Of a stretch of DNA of 15,242 bases, positions 7,283 through 14,214 are shown piece by piece. The notes under the pieces are model-generated. The model ran no database searches and was not told where the DNA came from. It saw nothing but the letters and a program-made list of their open reading frames with translations. Positions within the stretch are counted from its first letter, which is position 1. Every line of letters begins with the position of its first letter. Made by a program: the position numbers and the translations under genes. Source of the DNA: Mariaggregatimicrobium sp964498785 (lineage in GTDB: Bacteria; Zhuqueibacterota; Zhuqueibacteria; Thermofontimicrobiales; Thiofontviventaceae); contig CAZCJL010000150.1 of the NCBI GenBank assembly GCA_964498785.1, positions 1 through 15,242 on the forward strand, read 5' to 3'.

Positions 7283-7762
7283 TTACATTCCTTTTGTCGA
7301 TTTGATCAATTCAATGACATTTCCCTGAACAAAAAAAATATCTTCATTATATCGCTGAATTAATTCAATGATGATGCCAGTATCCGGATTTGGCGTACTG
7401 AATAATTGTTTTAAACCGCCGCCAGTATCAATAACATGTTTTGTTGTAAACGTCATACCCTGCTTGCGCATCTCTGCGGATGTTTTTTCAATATTATCAA
7501 CAAGATAAGCAATATGATGCAAGCCCCCACCATGTTTTTTGACCCATTGTGTGATAATATTGTCCCAATCCATGCCCTGATCAACAAATATATAAAAAGG
7601 CGTTCCCGGTAAATTTAAAACATTGGAAATCGCTTTTGATCCGTCAAGATCCATTTCTAATTCCTGAACAATTTTGAATCCCATTGTCTCTGTATAGAAT
7701 CTTACAACGGGTTTTATATCGGATACTCTAAATGCAACATGATCGAGGCGTTTAAGTGACAT
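7283..7762 (-). CDS. VOC-superfamily protein, HPPD/epimerase-like single unit
   Basis: This 159-residue protein carries two beta-alpha-beta-beta-beta modules of the vicinal oxygen chelate fold. Probable metal ligands are H8 (LDHVAFRV), H83 (HHIAYLVDNI) and E133 (IIELIQR). The C-terminal part, LKQLFSTPNPDTGIIIELIQ (117-136) followed by FFVQGNVIELIKS, resembles the catalytic half of 4-hydroxyphenylpyruvate dioxygenase, but the protein is far shorter than the ~350 residues of that enzyme. Methylmalonyl-CoA epimerase or lyase-type relatives are equally possible. ATG 7762 follows CAGGAG by 6 bases. It sits 15 bases after the FAD oxidase and 10 before acnA. The substrate is unknown. Confidence 0.75.
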   Translation of the reverse strand: MSLKRLDHVAFRVSDIKPVVRFYTETMGFKIVQELEMDLDGSKAISNVLNLPGTPFYIFVDQGMDWDNIITQWVKKHGGGLHHIAYLVDNIEKTSAEMRKQGMTFTTKHVIDTGGGLKQLFSTPNPDTGIIIELIQRYNEDIFFVQGNVIELIKSTKGM

Positions 7763-7777
7763 AACAAACTCCTGTGT

Positions 7778-9277
7778 TTATTTTAACTCCATATTTTCAT
7801 AAATTGGTCGTGTGTTAAAAACCGTATGCGGATTTAATAAATCGTCAGGATCAAACAAATTTTTAATATCACGCATGTATTGAAAAGCAGGGCCTAATTC
7901 TTTTTCCAAATAAACGGATCGAGAACGCCCAGAATTATGTTCTCCGACAAGGGCGCCATTATATTTCTGCAGGACAGCAAAGGTCTGTTCCGAAACCTTG
8001 ATAATTTGTTCAGGTAAATTTTCTGACTGCGAATCAAAATAAGGCCGGGCATGAACACTGCCAAATCCGAGATGTCCGAAAAAGGAAATTTCATGACCAA
8101 GATGTTTCATCAAATCCATAATATTTTGATGAACATTTTCAAAATCTTTCAGATGGATTGCAATATCATCAATAATTGATGGCAGGAATTTCTGATTTTC
8201 GCGAGCATATTTCCATAAGGAAGGTAAAATACGGCGTCGATCTTCCCACAACGCATGTTCCCGGTCGCTTCCCGGCTCAATATCCCAGATCCGGGAAATA
8301 TCATAAGAATTCAGGATTTTCTCACCCTGTTTTGCCTGTTCACGGGATTCGTCAAATTCAACTATTATCGTTCCCACAATCGAGGGATCTGAAGAATTAA
8401 GTATTTTGCCATTGACATGTTTTGAACACGAGGCGTCAGAAAATTCCAGTGCGGATGGTTCCAGCTTCTTTAATTGATTCGCGGCGTCTGCAAATTCGCT
8501 GAAATCACGAAAGAGCGCCACATACGTGCCCATCGATTTTCTGTGTTTCATTAATTTGAGGCGAATTTCCGTAACCACGCCGAGCGTGCCAACACTTCCC
8601 ACCATCAGGTGTGCTGCAATATCACAGGGATCACAATAATTAAGCAATGCTTTCAAATTATATCCGCCTGCAATGTATGGCCTGTTTTTAATGATACTGA
8701 CAGCTATTTCATCGCCGAGAAATCGCTGACGAATATTAATCAAGCCATCATTTAAATAGGAGGGAAGCGACAGTCGTGTATCGACAATTTCACCTTTTGC
8801 AGTGATAAATTTAAGCGAGGTTACGAAATCATCAATTGTTCCCCAGCGTGCAGTGCGCGGACCGGTTGAGCGGGTTCCGATATTCCCTCCCAGAGCACAA
8901 AGCGCACTACTGGAAGGCACAGCAGGCAACATCAAATTTAACTGCGACATCTGCTTCAGAAAACCATCCAGAATCGCACCGGGCAAAACCACGGTTTCAT
9001 CACCCACGGATAATACTGAGTTGTATAATTTCTTAAAATTTAAAATAATGCCCTCACCAACACCGGCGCCACTCAAGCCGCTTCCCCCGGAGCGACAGGT
9101 GATCGGTAGTTGTCGTTCCCGCGCGACTTTCACAATTGTCAAAATATCATGTTCTGTTTTCGGTTCAACCACTAACTTCGGCCGAATGCGATATGAGCTG
9201 GAATCAGCGCTAAACCGCTCCAATATTTTGGGATCGTTATAAAGGTTGCCGGTTATTTTTAATTGATCAAAATTCAT
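7778..9277 (-). CDS. GlcD/Dld-like FAD-linked oxidoreductase
   Basis: This is a flavoprotein of about 499 residues, probably oxidising a 2-hydroxy acid such as lactate, glycolate or 2-hydroxyglutarate. The PCMH-type FAD-binding domain starts near residue 30. It includes RSGGSGLSGAGVGEGIIL (62-79), LCALGGNIGTRSTGPRTARWG, where FAD is usually held, and LMVGSVGTLGVVTEIRLKL. The FAD-oxidase C-terminal domain shows FGHLGFGSVHARPYFD and ALVGEHNSGRSRSVYLEKEL. The GHxGxGxxHxRP pattern recalls YdiJ-type proteins, but their C-terminal iron-sulfur domain is absent here. An in-frame GTG at 9292 is possible; I prefer ATG 9277, although neither has a strong SD. It is the first gene of the run into the VOC gene and acnA. 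Confidence 0.83.
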   Translation of the reverse strand: MNFDQLKITGNLYNDPKILERFSADSSSYRIRPKLVVEPKTEHDILTIVKVARERQLPITCRSGGSGLSGAGVGEGIILNFKKLYNSVLSVGDETVVLPGAILDGFLKQMSQLNLMLPAVPSSSALCALGGNIGTRSTGPRTARWGTIDDFVTSLKFITAKGEIVDTRLSLPSYLNDGLINIRQRFLGDEIAVSIIKNRPYIAGGYNLKALLNYCDPCDIAAHLMVGSVGTLGVVTEIRLKLMKHRKSMGTYVALFRDFSEFADAANQLKKLEPSALEFSDASCSKHVNGKILNSSDPSIVGTIIVEFDESREQAKQGEKILNSYDISRIWDIEPGSDREHALWEDRRRILPSLWKYARENQKFLPSIIDDIAIHLKDFENVHQNIMDLMKHLGHEISFFGHLGFGSVHARPYFDSQSENLPEQIIKVSEQTFAVLQKYNGALVGEHNSGRSRSVYLEKELGPAFQYMRDIKNLFDPDDLLNPHTVFNTRPIYENMELK

Positions 9278-9460
9278 TGCTACTTCACACACCTTGAACT
9301 CGATTATTATTGCAATTTTTATTCATGTGAGTTGATGAAAAGCGTAATCGGTAATTGAACAGAAATGTAGCTATTTTGCGAGGCGTCGGGTTAAACACGG
9401 TCATTTTGTTCCTTATCAATTCATTATATTCCGGCATGGCTGTCATCGCAGAAACGACTA

Positions 9461-9799
9461 TTACAAATCAAGTATTTTTTCAACCGGTCGGCGTTCGGGA
9501 ATCTGAATATGTGGGATTTTTTTATCAATCCAATCCTGTGAAACATAAAGCCAACAATAGCAGGCGCCGTGTTCTTCGATATCGGGTTTGGCGTAAACGC
9601 AGGGACAAATGATATCACGGTCCTTTTCAAGTTCACCGGCAGCTAATCTGCATGGACATGAGCGATAACCATATCTTTCACCGTTTTCAAGTAATCCCTC
9701 CAGAAGAGGCTCTACTTGCTCCCAATCCGGATTGAGAATAAGTTCCTGTTTAGGAGCATACTTTTTTAAAGCATCATGATATTTTTCAATTGACATCAT
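9461..9799 (-). CDS. Ferredoxin-thioredoxin reductase catalytic subunit-like protein
   Basis: This 112-residue protein has the FTR catalytic pattern: CPC (C48, C50), CPC (C65, C67) and CYC (C80, C82). By analogy with the cyanobacterial enzyme, C50 and C82 form the redox-active disulfide and the other four bind the [4Fe-4S] cluster, so ferredoxin electrons can reduce a protein disulfide. The usual CHC is CYC here (Tyr81 in place of the active-site His), and no variable subunit gene is present. ATG 9799 overlaps the stop of the glutaredoxin-like gene in ATGA, behind a GGAGG site, so the two are translationally coupled. A second ATG at 9796 is possible. The redox partner is probably that glutaredoxin. 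Confidence 0.88.
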   Translation of the reverse strand: MMSIEKYHDALKKYAPKQELILNPDWEQVEPLLEGLLENGERYGYRSCPCRLAAGELEKDRDIICPCVYAKPDIEEHGACYCWLYVSQDWIDKKIPHIQIPERRPVEKILDL

Positions 9800-10068
9800 A
9801 ACTCCAGCACCTCCTTCACTCCTTCATAATCTTCACCAACAACAGCGACATCTCCAACAACAAGTGTTGGATACGATAATCGCGGATTAATTGGTTGGAG
9901 AAACTTATATATCTCTTTTTTTTCTGATAACGACGATAAGTCAACATCGACAATTTTTGCTTCCACATTATGCTCCTTTAAAAAGCGTTTCATACGAATG
10001 CAACGTGGACAAGTACTTAACGCCAACAATAATGGGATGCGATTTGAGACTTCATATTCGAACATCAT
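9796..10068 (-). CDS. Glutaredoxin-like thiol-disulfide protein
   Basis: This is a 90-residue thioredoxin-fold protein with active site C20-P-R-C23 (LSTCPRCIRMKRFL) and the cis-proline segment SYPTLVVGD (65-73). It ends with a GVKEVLEL helix. Length fits glutaredoxin/NrdH-like proteins. It lies 26 bases after bcp and its stop overlaps the FTR-like gene. It is therefore the likely carrier between FTR and peroxiredoxin, rather than a glutathione-dependent enzyme; that is inferred from position. The start is ATGATG (10068 or 10065), behind GAGAG. Confidence 0.85.
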   Translation of the reverse strand: MMFEYEVSNRIPLLLALSTCPRCIRMKRFLKEHNVEAKIVDVDLSSLSEKKEIYKFLQPINPRLSYPTLVVGDVAVVGEDYEGVKEVLEL

Positions 10069-10094
10069 ATTCTCTCTGTAAATTCATTATCCTG

Positions 10095-10562
10095 TTATTT
10101 TAACGTATCTAATACAGTTAACACTTCTTCAGCGTGTGCGGCAGGTTTCACTTTTTCGAAAACATGTTTGATAGTACCGTCAGCACCAATAATAAACGTT
10201 GTTCTTAAAATACCCATATATTTTTTGCCGTACATGCTTTTTTCACCCCATGCGCCATACGCTTCGGCAACTTCATGCTCTGGATCACTGAGCAGAGTGA
10301 AATTTAAGTTTTGTTTCTTAATAAAATTTTGATGTGATTTTACACTATCAGGGCTCACGCCGATAACAACAGCATCTTTTGTTTCAATTGGCGGAAGGTT
10401 GTCCCGAAACGAGCATGCTTCTTTGGTACAACCACTGGTATTATCTTTTGGGTAGAAATACAACACGACATTTGATTTGCCAACAAATTCTGAGAGTTTA
10501 ATCTCTTCCCCTTTATCTGACATCAATATAAAATCCGGTGCTTTATCGCCTGGTTTTAACAT
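10095..10562 (-). CDS. bcp: Thioredoxin-dependent peroxiredoxin, Bcp/PrxQ type
   Basis: Reduces hydrogen peroxide and organic peroxides in the cytoplasm. The 155-residue length is standard. The peroxidatic Cys45 lies in YPKDNTSGCTKEACSFRD, and the resolving Cys50 sits five residues on, the C-x4-C arrangement of PrxQ/Bcp. RTTFIIGADG (about 120-129) is the conserved Arg-containing strand. The start at 10562 follows AAAGGAAG. It leads an operon with glutaredoxin-like and FTR-like genes, so its reductant is probably ferredoxin-derived. A candidate promoter lies 70 bases upstream. Confidence 0.95.
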   Translation of the reverse strand: MLKPGDKAPDFILMSDKGEEIKLSEFVGKSNVVLYFYPKDNTSGCTKEACSFRDNLPPIETKDAVVIGVSPDSVKSHQNFIKKQNLNFTLLSDPEHEVAEAYGAWGEKSMYGKKYMGILRTTFIIGADGTIKHVFEKVKPAAHAEEVLTVLDTLK

Positions 10563-10632
10563 TTTTATCTTCCTTTGCTCTTTTTATCATTATGGAACTT
10601 ATTAAAATAAAATCACTTAATCAATTATCTGT

Positions 10633-10661
10633 AATATATCACAAACCTTCGCAAATTACAA
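10633..10661 (-). promoter_or_regulatory. Candidate sigma70-type promoter for bcp operon
   Basis: On the minus strand, TTGTAA (10656-10661) and TATATT (10633-10638) are separated by exactly 17 bases. They lie in the 145-base gap between korB and bcp, and start would be about 60 bases before the bcp ATG. Both boxes are near consensus, but the region is AT-rich and the organism's own consensus is unknown. Confidence 0.4.
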
Positions 10662-10682
10662 TCTGTATTTTTTGTAAATATT

Positions 10683-10703
10683 AAATTATTCAACGAATAA
10701 TTT
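10683..10703 (-). terminator. AT-rich hairpin after korB
   Basis: A perfect 9-bp stem (AAATTATTC / GAATAATTT) with a 3-base loop begins 4 bases past the korB stop. It has few GC pairs and only a weak T-run, so it may be a poor terminator or a 3'-end stabiliser of the kor transcript rather than an efficient stop. Confidence 0.4.
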
Positions 10704-10707
10704 CAGG

Positions 10708-11571
10708 TTAAATAAATTCCGTTTTAATTTTGTCCGGCACAAACTCTCTCAATCCTTGTTTTACCAATGGTCTTTTTTGAAGCGTTGGTAATTGGTCTTT
10801 ATATGTCAATTCCCCTTCTTTTTTAAAGAAAATTCCAATGGGAATGCGATCTCCCCATTCCTGTGCTTTTTCAAATGCAACGCCTAAATTGTCAACATTG
10901 AAACCGTCATGTTCTTGTAATTTGTATACACGTTTCTGATACCACTCGTACGTATTTATTTTATTGAATGAGACACACGGCTGAAATACATCCACCATGC
11001 TATAGCCGCGATGCTGAAGCGCCTGTTCGATGAGCCAGGTCAGGTGCTTCATCTCACCAGCGAAACCGCGCGAGACAAAGGTTGCGCCGGCAGCTAATGC
11101 GAGTGCGATTGGATTTATGCTTTTTTCAATCGATCCGTTTTTCGTGGTTTTTGAGACATAGCCTTTATCACTGGTTGGCGAATACTGACCTTTGGTTAAC
11201 CCATAAACTTTATTATTTTGATAAATATCAACAACATCAATGTTTCGCCGAATGGCATGAATCAAATGATTTCCTCCCATGCTGTAACCATCGCCGTCAC
11301 CATGCGTTAAAACTACTTTCAAATCATGATTCGATAAATGCGCGCCAGTGGCTACAGCTAATGGCCGGCCATGAAGCGTCATCAGCCCGTTGGCGCGGGT
11401 ATAATCCGTTAATTTGCTGCCACACCCGATCCCGGACACAATCAGAACCTCGTGCGGCTGAATATCCTGATTTGCCAGCGCGGCTTTAAGCGCATTCCAT
11501 ATTCCAAAATTACCGCAACCAGGACACCATGTCGGTTTATGCGGATCGTGGTAGTCTTTCACTTGAACCAT
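10708..11571 (-). CDS. korB: 2-oxoacid:ferredoxin oxidoreductase, beta subunit
   Basis: This is the 287-residue thiamine-diphosphate subunit of a 2-oxoglutarate or pyruvate:ferredoxin oxidoreductase. It oxidises the 2-oxoacid to an acyl-CoA with ferredoxin reduction, and may run in reverse. Cluster cysteines are C16 and C19 (WCPGCGNFG), C50 (GIGCGSKL) and C199 (FQPCVSFN). The TPP/Mg motif GDGDGYSMGGNH spans 91-102, and NNKVYGLTKGQ follows. ATG 11571 has GAGGAAATA directly ahead and lies 7 bases after korA. The two-subunit layout without a ferredoxin domain or a separate delta subunit is typical of Kor/OGOR and of archaeal-type two-subunit enzymes. The exact 2-oxoacid is not provable here. Confidence 0.92.
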   Translation of the reverse strand: MVQVKDYHDPHKPTWCPGCGNFGIWNALKAALANQDIQPHEVLIVSGIGCGSKLTDYTRANGLMTLHGRPLAVATGAHLSNHDLKVVLTHGDGDGYSMGGNHLIHAIRRNIDVVDIYQNNKVYGLTKGQYSPTSDKGYVSKTTKNGSIEKSINPIALALAAGATFVSRGFAGEMKHLTWLIEQALQHRGYSMVDVFQPCVSFNKINTYEWYQKRVYKLQEHDGFNVDNLGVAFEKAQEWGDRIPIGIFFKKEGELTYKDQLPTLQKRPLVKQGLREFVPDKIKTEFI

Positions 11572-11578
11572 TATTTCC

Positions 11579-13327
11579 TCATTTCACATTTAAAATTTTT
11601 AATTGATTTAAAATATATTCCGGTGAAAACGGCCTGCCGTCAAATTTTAAAATTTGGTCATCGACCTCAACGCCCATTGTCATGCGTAATAACTTAGCAA
11701 GTTGTCCTGTATAATTGCCTTCCACAGAAATCAGACGTTTTCTGTTATTAAAAAACGGTGCAGTTTTTTTCACCGGGAATGGCCACAAATCAATAAACTG
11801 AATTATATTCGCTGTATTCTGCTTTTTGTGATTTAATCGATTCATCGCTTCGCGAAGCGACGCAATCGTTGAACCCCAGCACAAAAAAGTGATTTCTGCA
11901 TTCTCTGGTCCATAAATTTTGGGCCGGTTCATATCAGTGAGCGCTGTTTCCAGTTTTTTCATTCGCTTTGAATTCATCGTGATTCTGTTGTCAGCATCCT
12001 CCACAATCTCGCCGATTTCATTGTGCTCATCGCTGGTGACTTTAAAAATTCCATTTGGATGCCCCGGTAGTGCGCGCGGGGAAATACCGTTTTCTGTAAA
12101 CGAATATCGTTTATATTGGCCTTCAATGTTATCAAGGTCCGCATCTGTAAGCAATGCGCCGCGATCAATTTTTATTGCTTTTAAATCAATTTTGTCCGGT
12201 TCCACTGTTCGGTTGGAACTTGCCAGAAACTGATCAGTCATCAGGATCACCGGTGTTTGGTATTTTTCCGCAAGATTCATGGCCCGTGCTCCGTATTCAT
12301 AACATTCGTCGATGGTTCCCGGTGCAAGAATGATTCTTGGAAATTCACCTTGAGATGCGTTAATCGCGTACAATAAATCTCCCTGCTCAGTGCGCGTTGC
12401 CAGACTTGTTGAGGGTCCGGGGCGTTGTGCAAGAACAATCACGATCGGCTCTTCCAACATACCGGCCAACCCCAGGCCTTCCACCATGAGAGAGAAACCG
12501 CCGCCTGATGTCGGTACTATTGCCCTGGCGCCAACGTGTACCGCGCCCACTGCCATACAAACAGCGGCTATTTCATCTTCCGCTTGTTTGGAGACAATGC
12601 CGTATTCATCGGCGTGAGAATTTAGCCATTCAAAAATGGATGATCCCGGAGTCATCGGATAGGCAGAAACAAAATTACAGCCAGCAACCAATGCGCCCAA
12701 ACTAATTGCCTGGTTCCCATTCATGACCATGCGTGGCGGCCCAATCTGCTCCTGCAATTTAAATTGATACTGCTCCCCAAACATTGACGATGCATAATCA
12801 TGTGCTGTTTGCGCCACGTTTTTGTTTATATTAACGACTTTAGCACCTTTTTTTCTGAAATTATCTTCAACTACAGATAGAATATGTTTGACCGGAAAAT
12901 TGGTCAATCCTGTAACTGCTCCCAGTGCGGCAGTGTTTGCCATTACCTTGCTACCGCCAGCCTCTTGCGCAAATTCGGTTAATGGAACGGGAACAGGGAG
13001 AACGTCTCTTTCCTTTATTTTGCTCTCATCAATTTTTAGCGCCGGATCAAAGATAACAGCTCCACCAGGAACTATTTTATCCAAATGGATATCCACGCTT
13101 TCGGCAGTCAACGCTATTAACAGATGAACCGGTTCGGACCAGCTAACAATAGATTTTGAAGATGTTCCGATGAGATAGAAATTATGTCCGCCCCGAATTC
13201 GCGAACGGTTGTCCTGAACACTAAATACATGCAATCCGCCTCGATTAAGCGCTTTACAAAACCCGGCTCCGCTTGATTCGAGCCCCTGTCCGGCGTCGCC
13301 TCCGATTATAAGAGTCATGTCAACCAT
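11579..13327 (-). CDS. korA: 2-oxoacid:ferredoxin oxidoreductase, fused gamma-alpha subunit
   Basis: This 582-residue protein joins the gamma domain (about 1-185, with GGDAGQGLESSG at 9-20) to the alpha pyrimidine-binding domain (about 200-582, with NGNQAISLGALVAG at 203-216 and SAYPMTPGSS at 221-230). A C-terminal alpha part contains FLCWGSTIASLREA and ISVEGNYTGQLAKLLR. It pairs with KorB, 7 bases downstream, to make an alpha-beta enzyme. ATG 13327 follows AAAAGG by 9 bases; ATG at codon 4 is also possible. A strong hairpin sits about 32 bases upstream, leaving no room for a separate promoter between hairpin and start. Transcription must therefore pass through the hairpin, or begin within it. 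Confidence 0.93.
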   Translation of the reverse strand: MVDMTLIIGGDAGQGLESSGAGFCKALNRGGLHVFSVQDNRSRIRGGHNFYLIGTSSKSIVSWSEPVHLLIALTAESVDIHLDKIVPGGAVIFDPALKIDESKIKERDVLPVPVPLTEFAQEAGGSKVMANTAALGAVTGLTNFPVKHILSVVEDNFRKKGAKVVNINKNVAQTAHDYASSMFGEQYQFKLQEQIGPPRMVMNGNQAISLGALVAGCNFVSAYPMTPGSSIFEWLNSHADEYGIVSKQAEDEIAAVCMAVGAVHVGARAIVPTSGGGFSLMVEGLGLAGMLEEPIVIVLAQRPGPSTSLATRTEQGDLLYAINASQGEFPRIILAPGTIDECYEYGARAMNLAEKYQTPVILMTDQFLASSNRTVEPDKIDLKAIKIDRGALLTDADLDNIEGQYKRYSFTENGISPRALPGHPNGIFKVTSDEHNEIGEIVEDADNRITMNSKRMKKLETALTDMNRPKIYGPENAEITFLCWGSTIASLREAMNRLNHKKQNTANIIQFIDLWPFPVKKTAPFFNNRKRLISVEGNYTGQLAKLLRMTMGVEVDDQILKFDGRPFSPEYILNQLKILNVK

Positions 13328-13359
13328 TTTATTGTGCCTTTTCTACATTTGTATAAAAG

Positions 13360-13389
13360 GAGTGGCAGAAATAGACTCCTCTGCCACTC
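13360..13389 (-). terminator. Hairpin between rubredoxin gene and korA: terminator or attenuator
   Basis: A perfect 10-bp stem (GAGTGGCAGA / TCTGCCACTC) has a 10-base loop and, on the minus strand, is followed by CTTTTATAC. It looks like an intrinsic terminator for the rubredoxin transcript. It ends about 32 bases before the korA ATG, so it may act as a leader attenuator or a 5' mRNA structure for the kor operon. The T-run is only moderate. Confidence 0.6.
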
Positions 13390-13427
13390 ATGCTTGTTTG
13401 TTAATTGCAGGTCATATTCGAACCGAT

Positions 13428-13589
13428 TTAATCGGTTTCTTCAAATTGGCTCTTATCTGCACCGCACACCGGACATACCCATTCGTCAGATATATCGTCG
13501 AATTTTGTACCCGGTTCAACGCCGTTATCCGGGTCGCCTTCTTCCGGATCATAAACATAACCGCAGACAACGCAAACATACTTTTTCAT
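13428..13589 (-). CDS. Rubredoxin
   Basis: This is a small one-iron electron carrier of 53 residues, the usual length. The Fe(Cys)4 site is C6-V-V-C9-G and C39-P-V-C42-G. Core residues Y4, Y11, Y13, PEEGDPDNGVEPGT (15-28) and W37 are those of classical rubredoxins. ATG 13589 has GAGGAG (13598-13603) 8 bases ahead. In anaerobes rubredoxin delivers electrons to rubrerythrins, superoxide reductase or rubredoxin:oxygen oxidoreductase. The three ferritin-fold proteins in this window, which lack rubredoxin domains, are plausible partners; this is inference. The stop codon lies within a 17-base palindrome. Confidence 0.96.
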   Translation of the reverse strand: MKKYVCVVCGYVYDPEEGDPDNGVEPGTKFDDISDEWVCPVCGADKSQFEETD

Positions 13590-13698
13590 AGCGCTTTCTC
13601 CTCAAGTTTAACAAATTATTTTTGATTAATTTACTTGCATATTCTCAGAAAAGTTTGCATAAAATTGAATCACAACCCTGATTTAAAATCGTGATCTG

Positions 13699-14139
13699 TT
13701 AACCCGGATATTTTCCGACGATAAAATCCCGGAGATATCGATTTTCTACATGTACATCTTTTAACCTGGCTTTTACAATGTCGCCGATAGAAATAATGCC
13801 AACCAATTTCGTTTCATCAATTACCGGAAGGTGACGGATCCGATTTTCTGTCATGACAGCCTCAACATATTCAAGATCATCATCCGATTTCCCAACGATA
13901 ATCTCTTTAGTCATGAATTCGGTTACTTTTATGGCATTGATTCTTTCATAATTATTCAAAACCTGCATCAGAACGTCTCGTGCAGCGATTATTCCCACAA
14001 TCTTTTTTTGATCATCCAAAACGATCAATGAACCGACCCGATGCTTAGCAAAGACTCCCATTGCCTCCAAGACAGTCCTGTTTTGGTTAATGCTAATTAC
14101 TTCACTCCCTTTTTCTGCCAGCACATCTCTAATCTTCAT
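13699..14139 (-). CDS. Protein with tandem CBS domains
   Basis: This 146-residue cytoplasmic protein is almost entirely a CBS pair (Bateman module): CBS1 about 5-62 (AKHRVGSLIVLD, KIVGIIAARDVL) and CBS2 about 73-127 (TEFMTKEIIV, ENRIRHLPVID, KLVGIISIGDIV). Such stand-alone proteins bind adenine nucleotides or other ligands and regulate partners; the ligand here is unknown. The frame opens at an ATG (14193), but the start at 14139 has AAGGAG (14148-14153) 8 bases ahead and fits the family N-terminus MKIRDVL. It is 59 bases downstream of the barrel-protein stop when the upstream ATG is ignored as start; the next gene, rubredoxin, begins about 110 bases on. Confidence 0.87.
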   Translation of the reverse strand: MKIRDVLAEKGSEVISINQNRTVLEAMGVFAKHRVGSLIVLDDQKKIVGIIAARDVLMQVLNNYERINAIKVTEFMTKEIIVGKSDDDLEYVEAVMTENRIRHLPVIDETKLVGIISIGDIVKARLKDVHVENRYLRDFIVGKYPG

Positions 14140-14214
14140 AACTCTGTCTCCTTTTTTTGCATTTAATAATGAATTAAATTGAATCGTCTTCATCTATCTC
14201 TGAAATGTGAACAA

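Noticed and set aside
6923..7363. 146-residue plus-strand frame across the start of acnA
   Set aside because: Crosses two certain minus-strand genes and has no recognisable motif.
9278..9460. Small gene or terminator between the FTR-like and FAD oxidase genes
   Set aside because: No frame with a start and SD on the minus strand, and no stem with a T-run found.
9355..9612. 85-residue plus-strand frame with a hydrophobic start
   Set aside because: It overlaps the FTR-like gene, whose six cysteines and ATGA coupling are convincing. No SD or family match on the plus strand.
11082..11489. 135-residue plus-strand frame inside korB
   Set aside because: Antisense to a fully recognisable TPP enzyme. 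The composition is shadow-like and without a domain.
13622..13695. Possible terminator after the CBS gene
   Set aside because: Only a 5-bp ATCAC/GTGAT pairing with an uneven interior; not enough to call a hairpin.
14140..14193. Upstream ATG for the CBS protein
   Set aside because: The extra 18 residues have no match to CBS proteins, while AAGGAG at 14148-14153 points to 14139.
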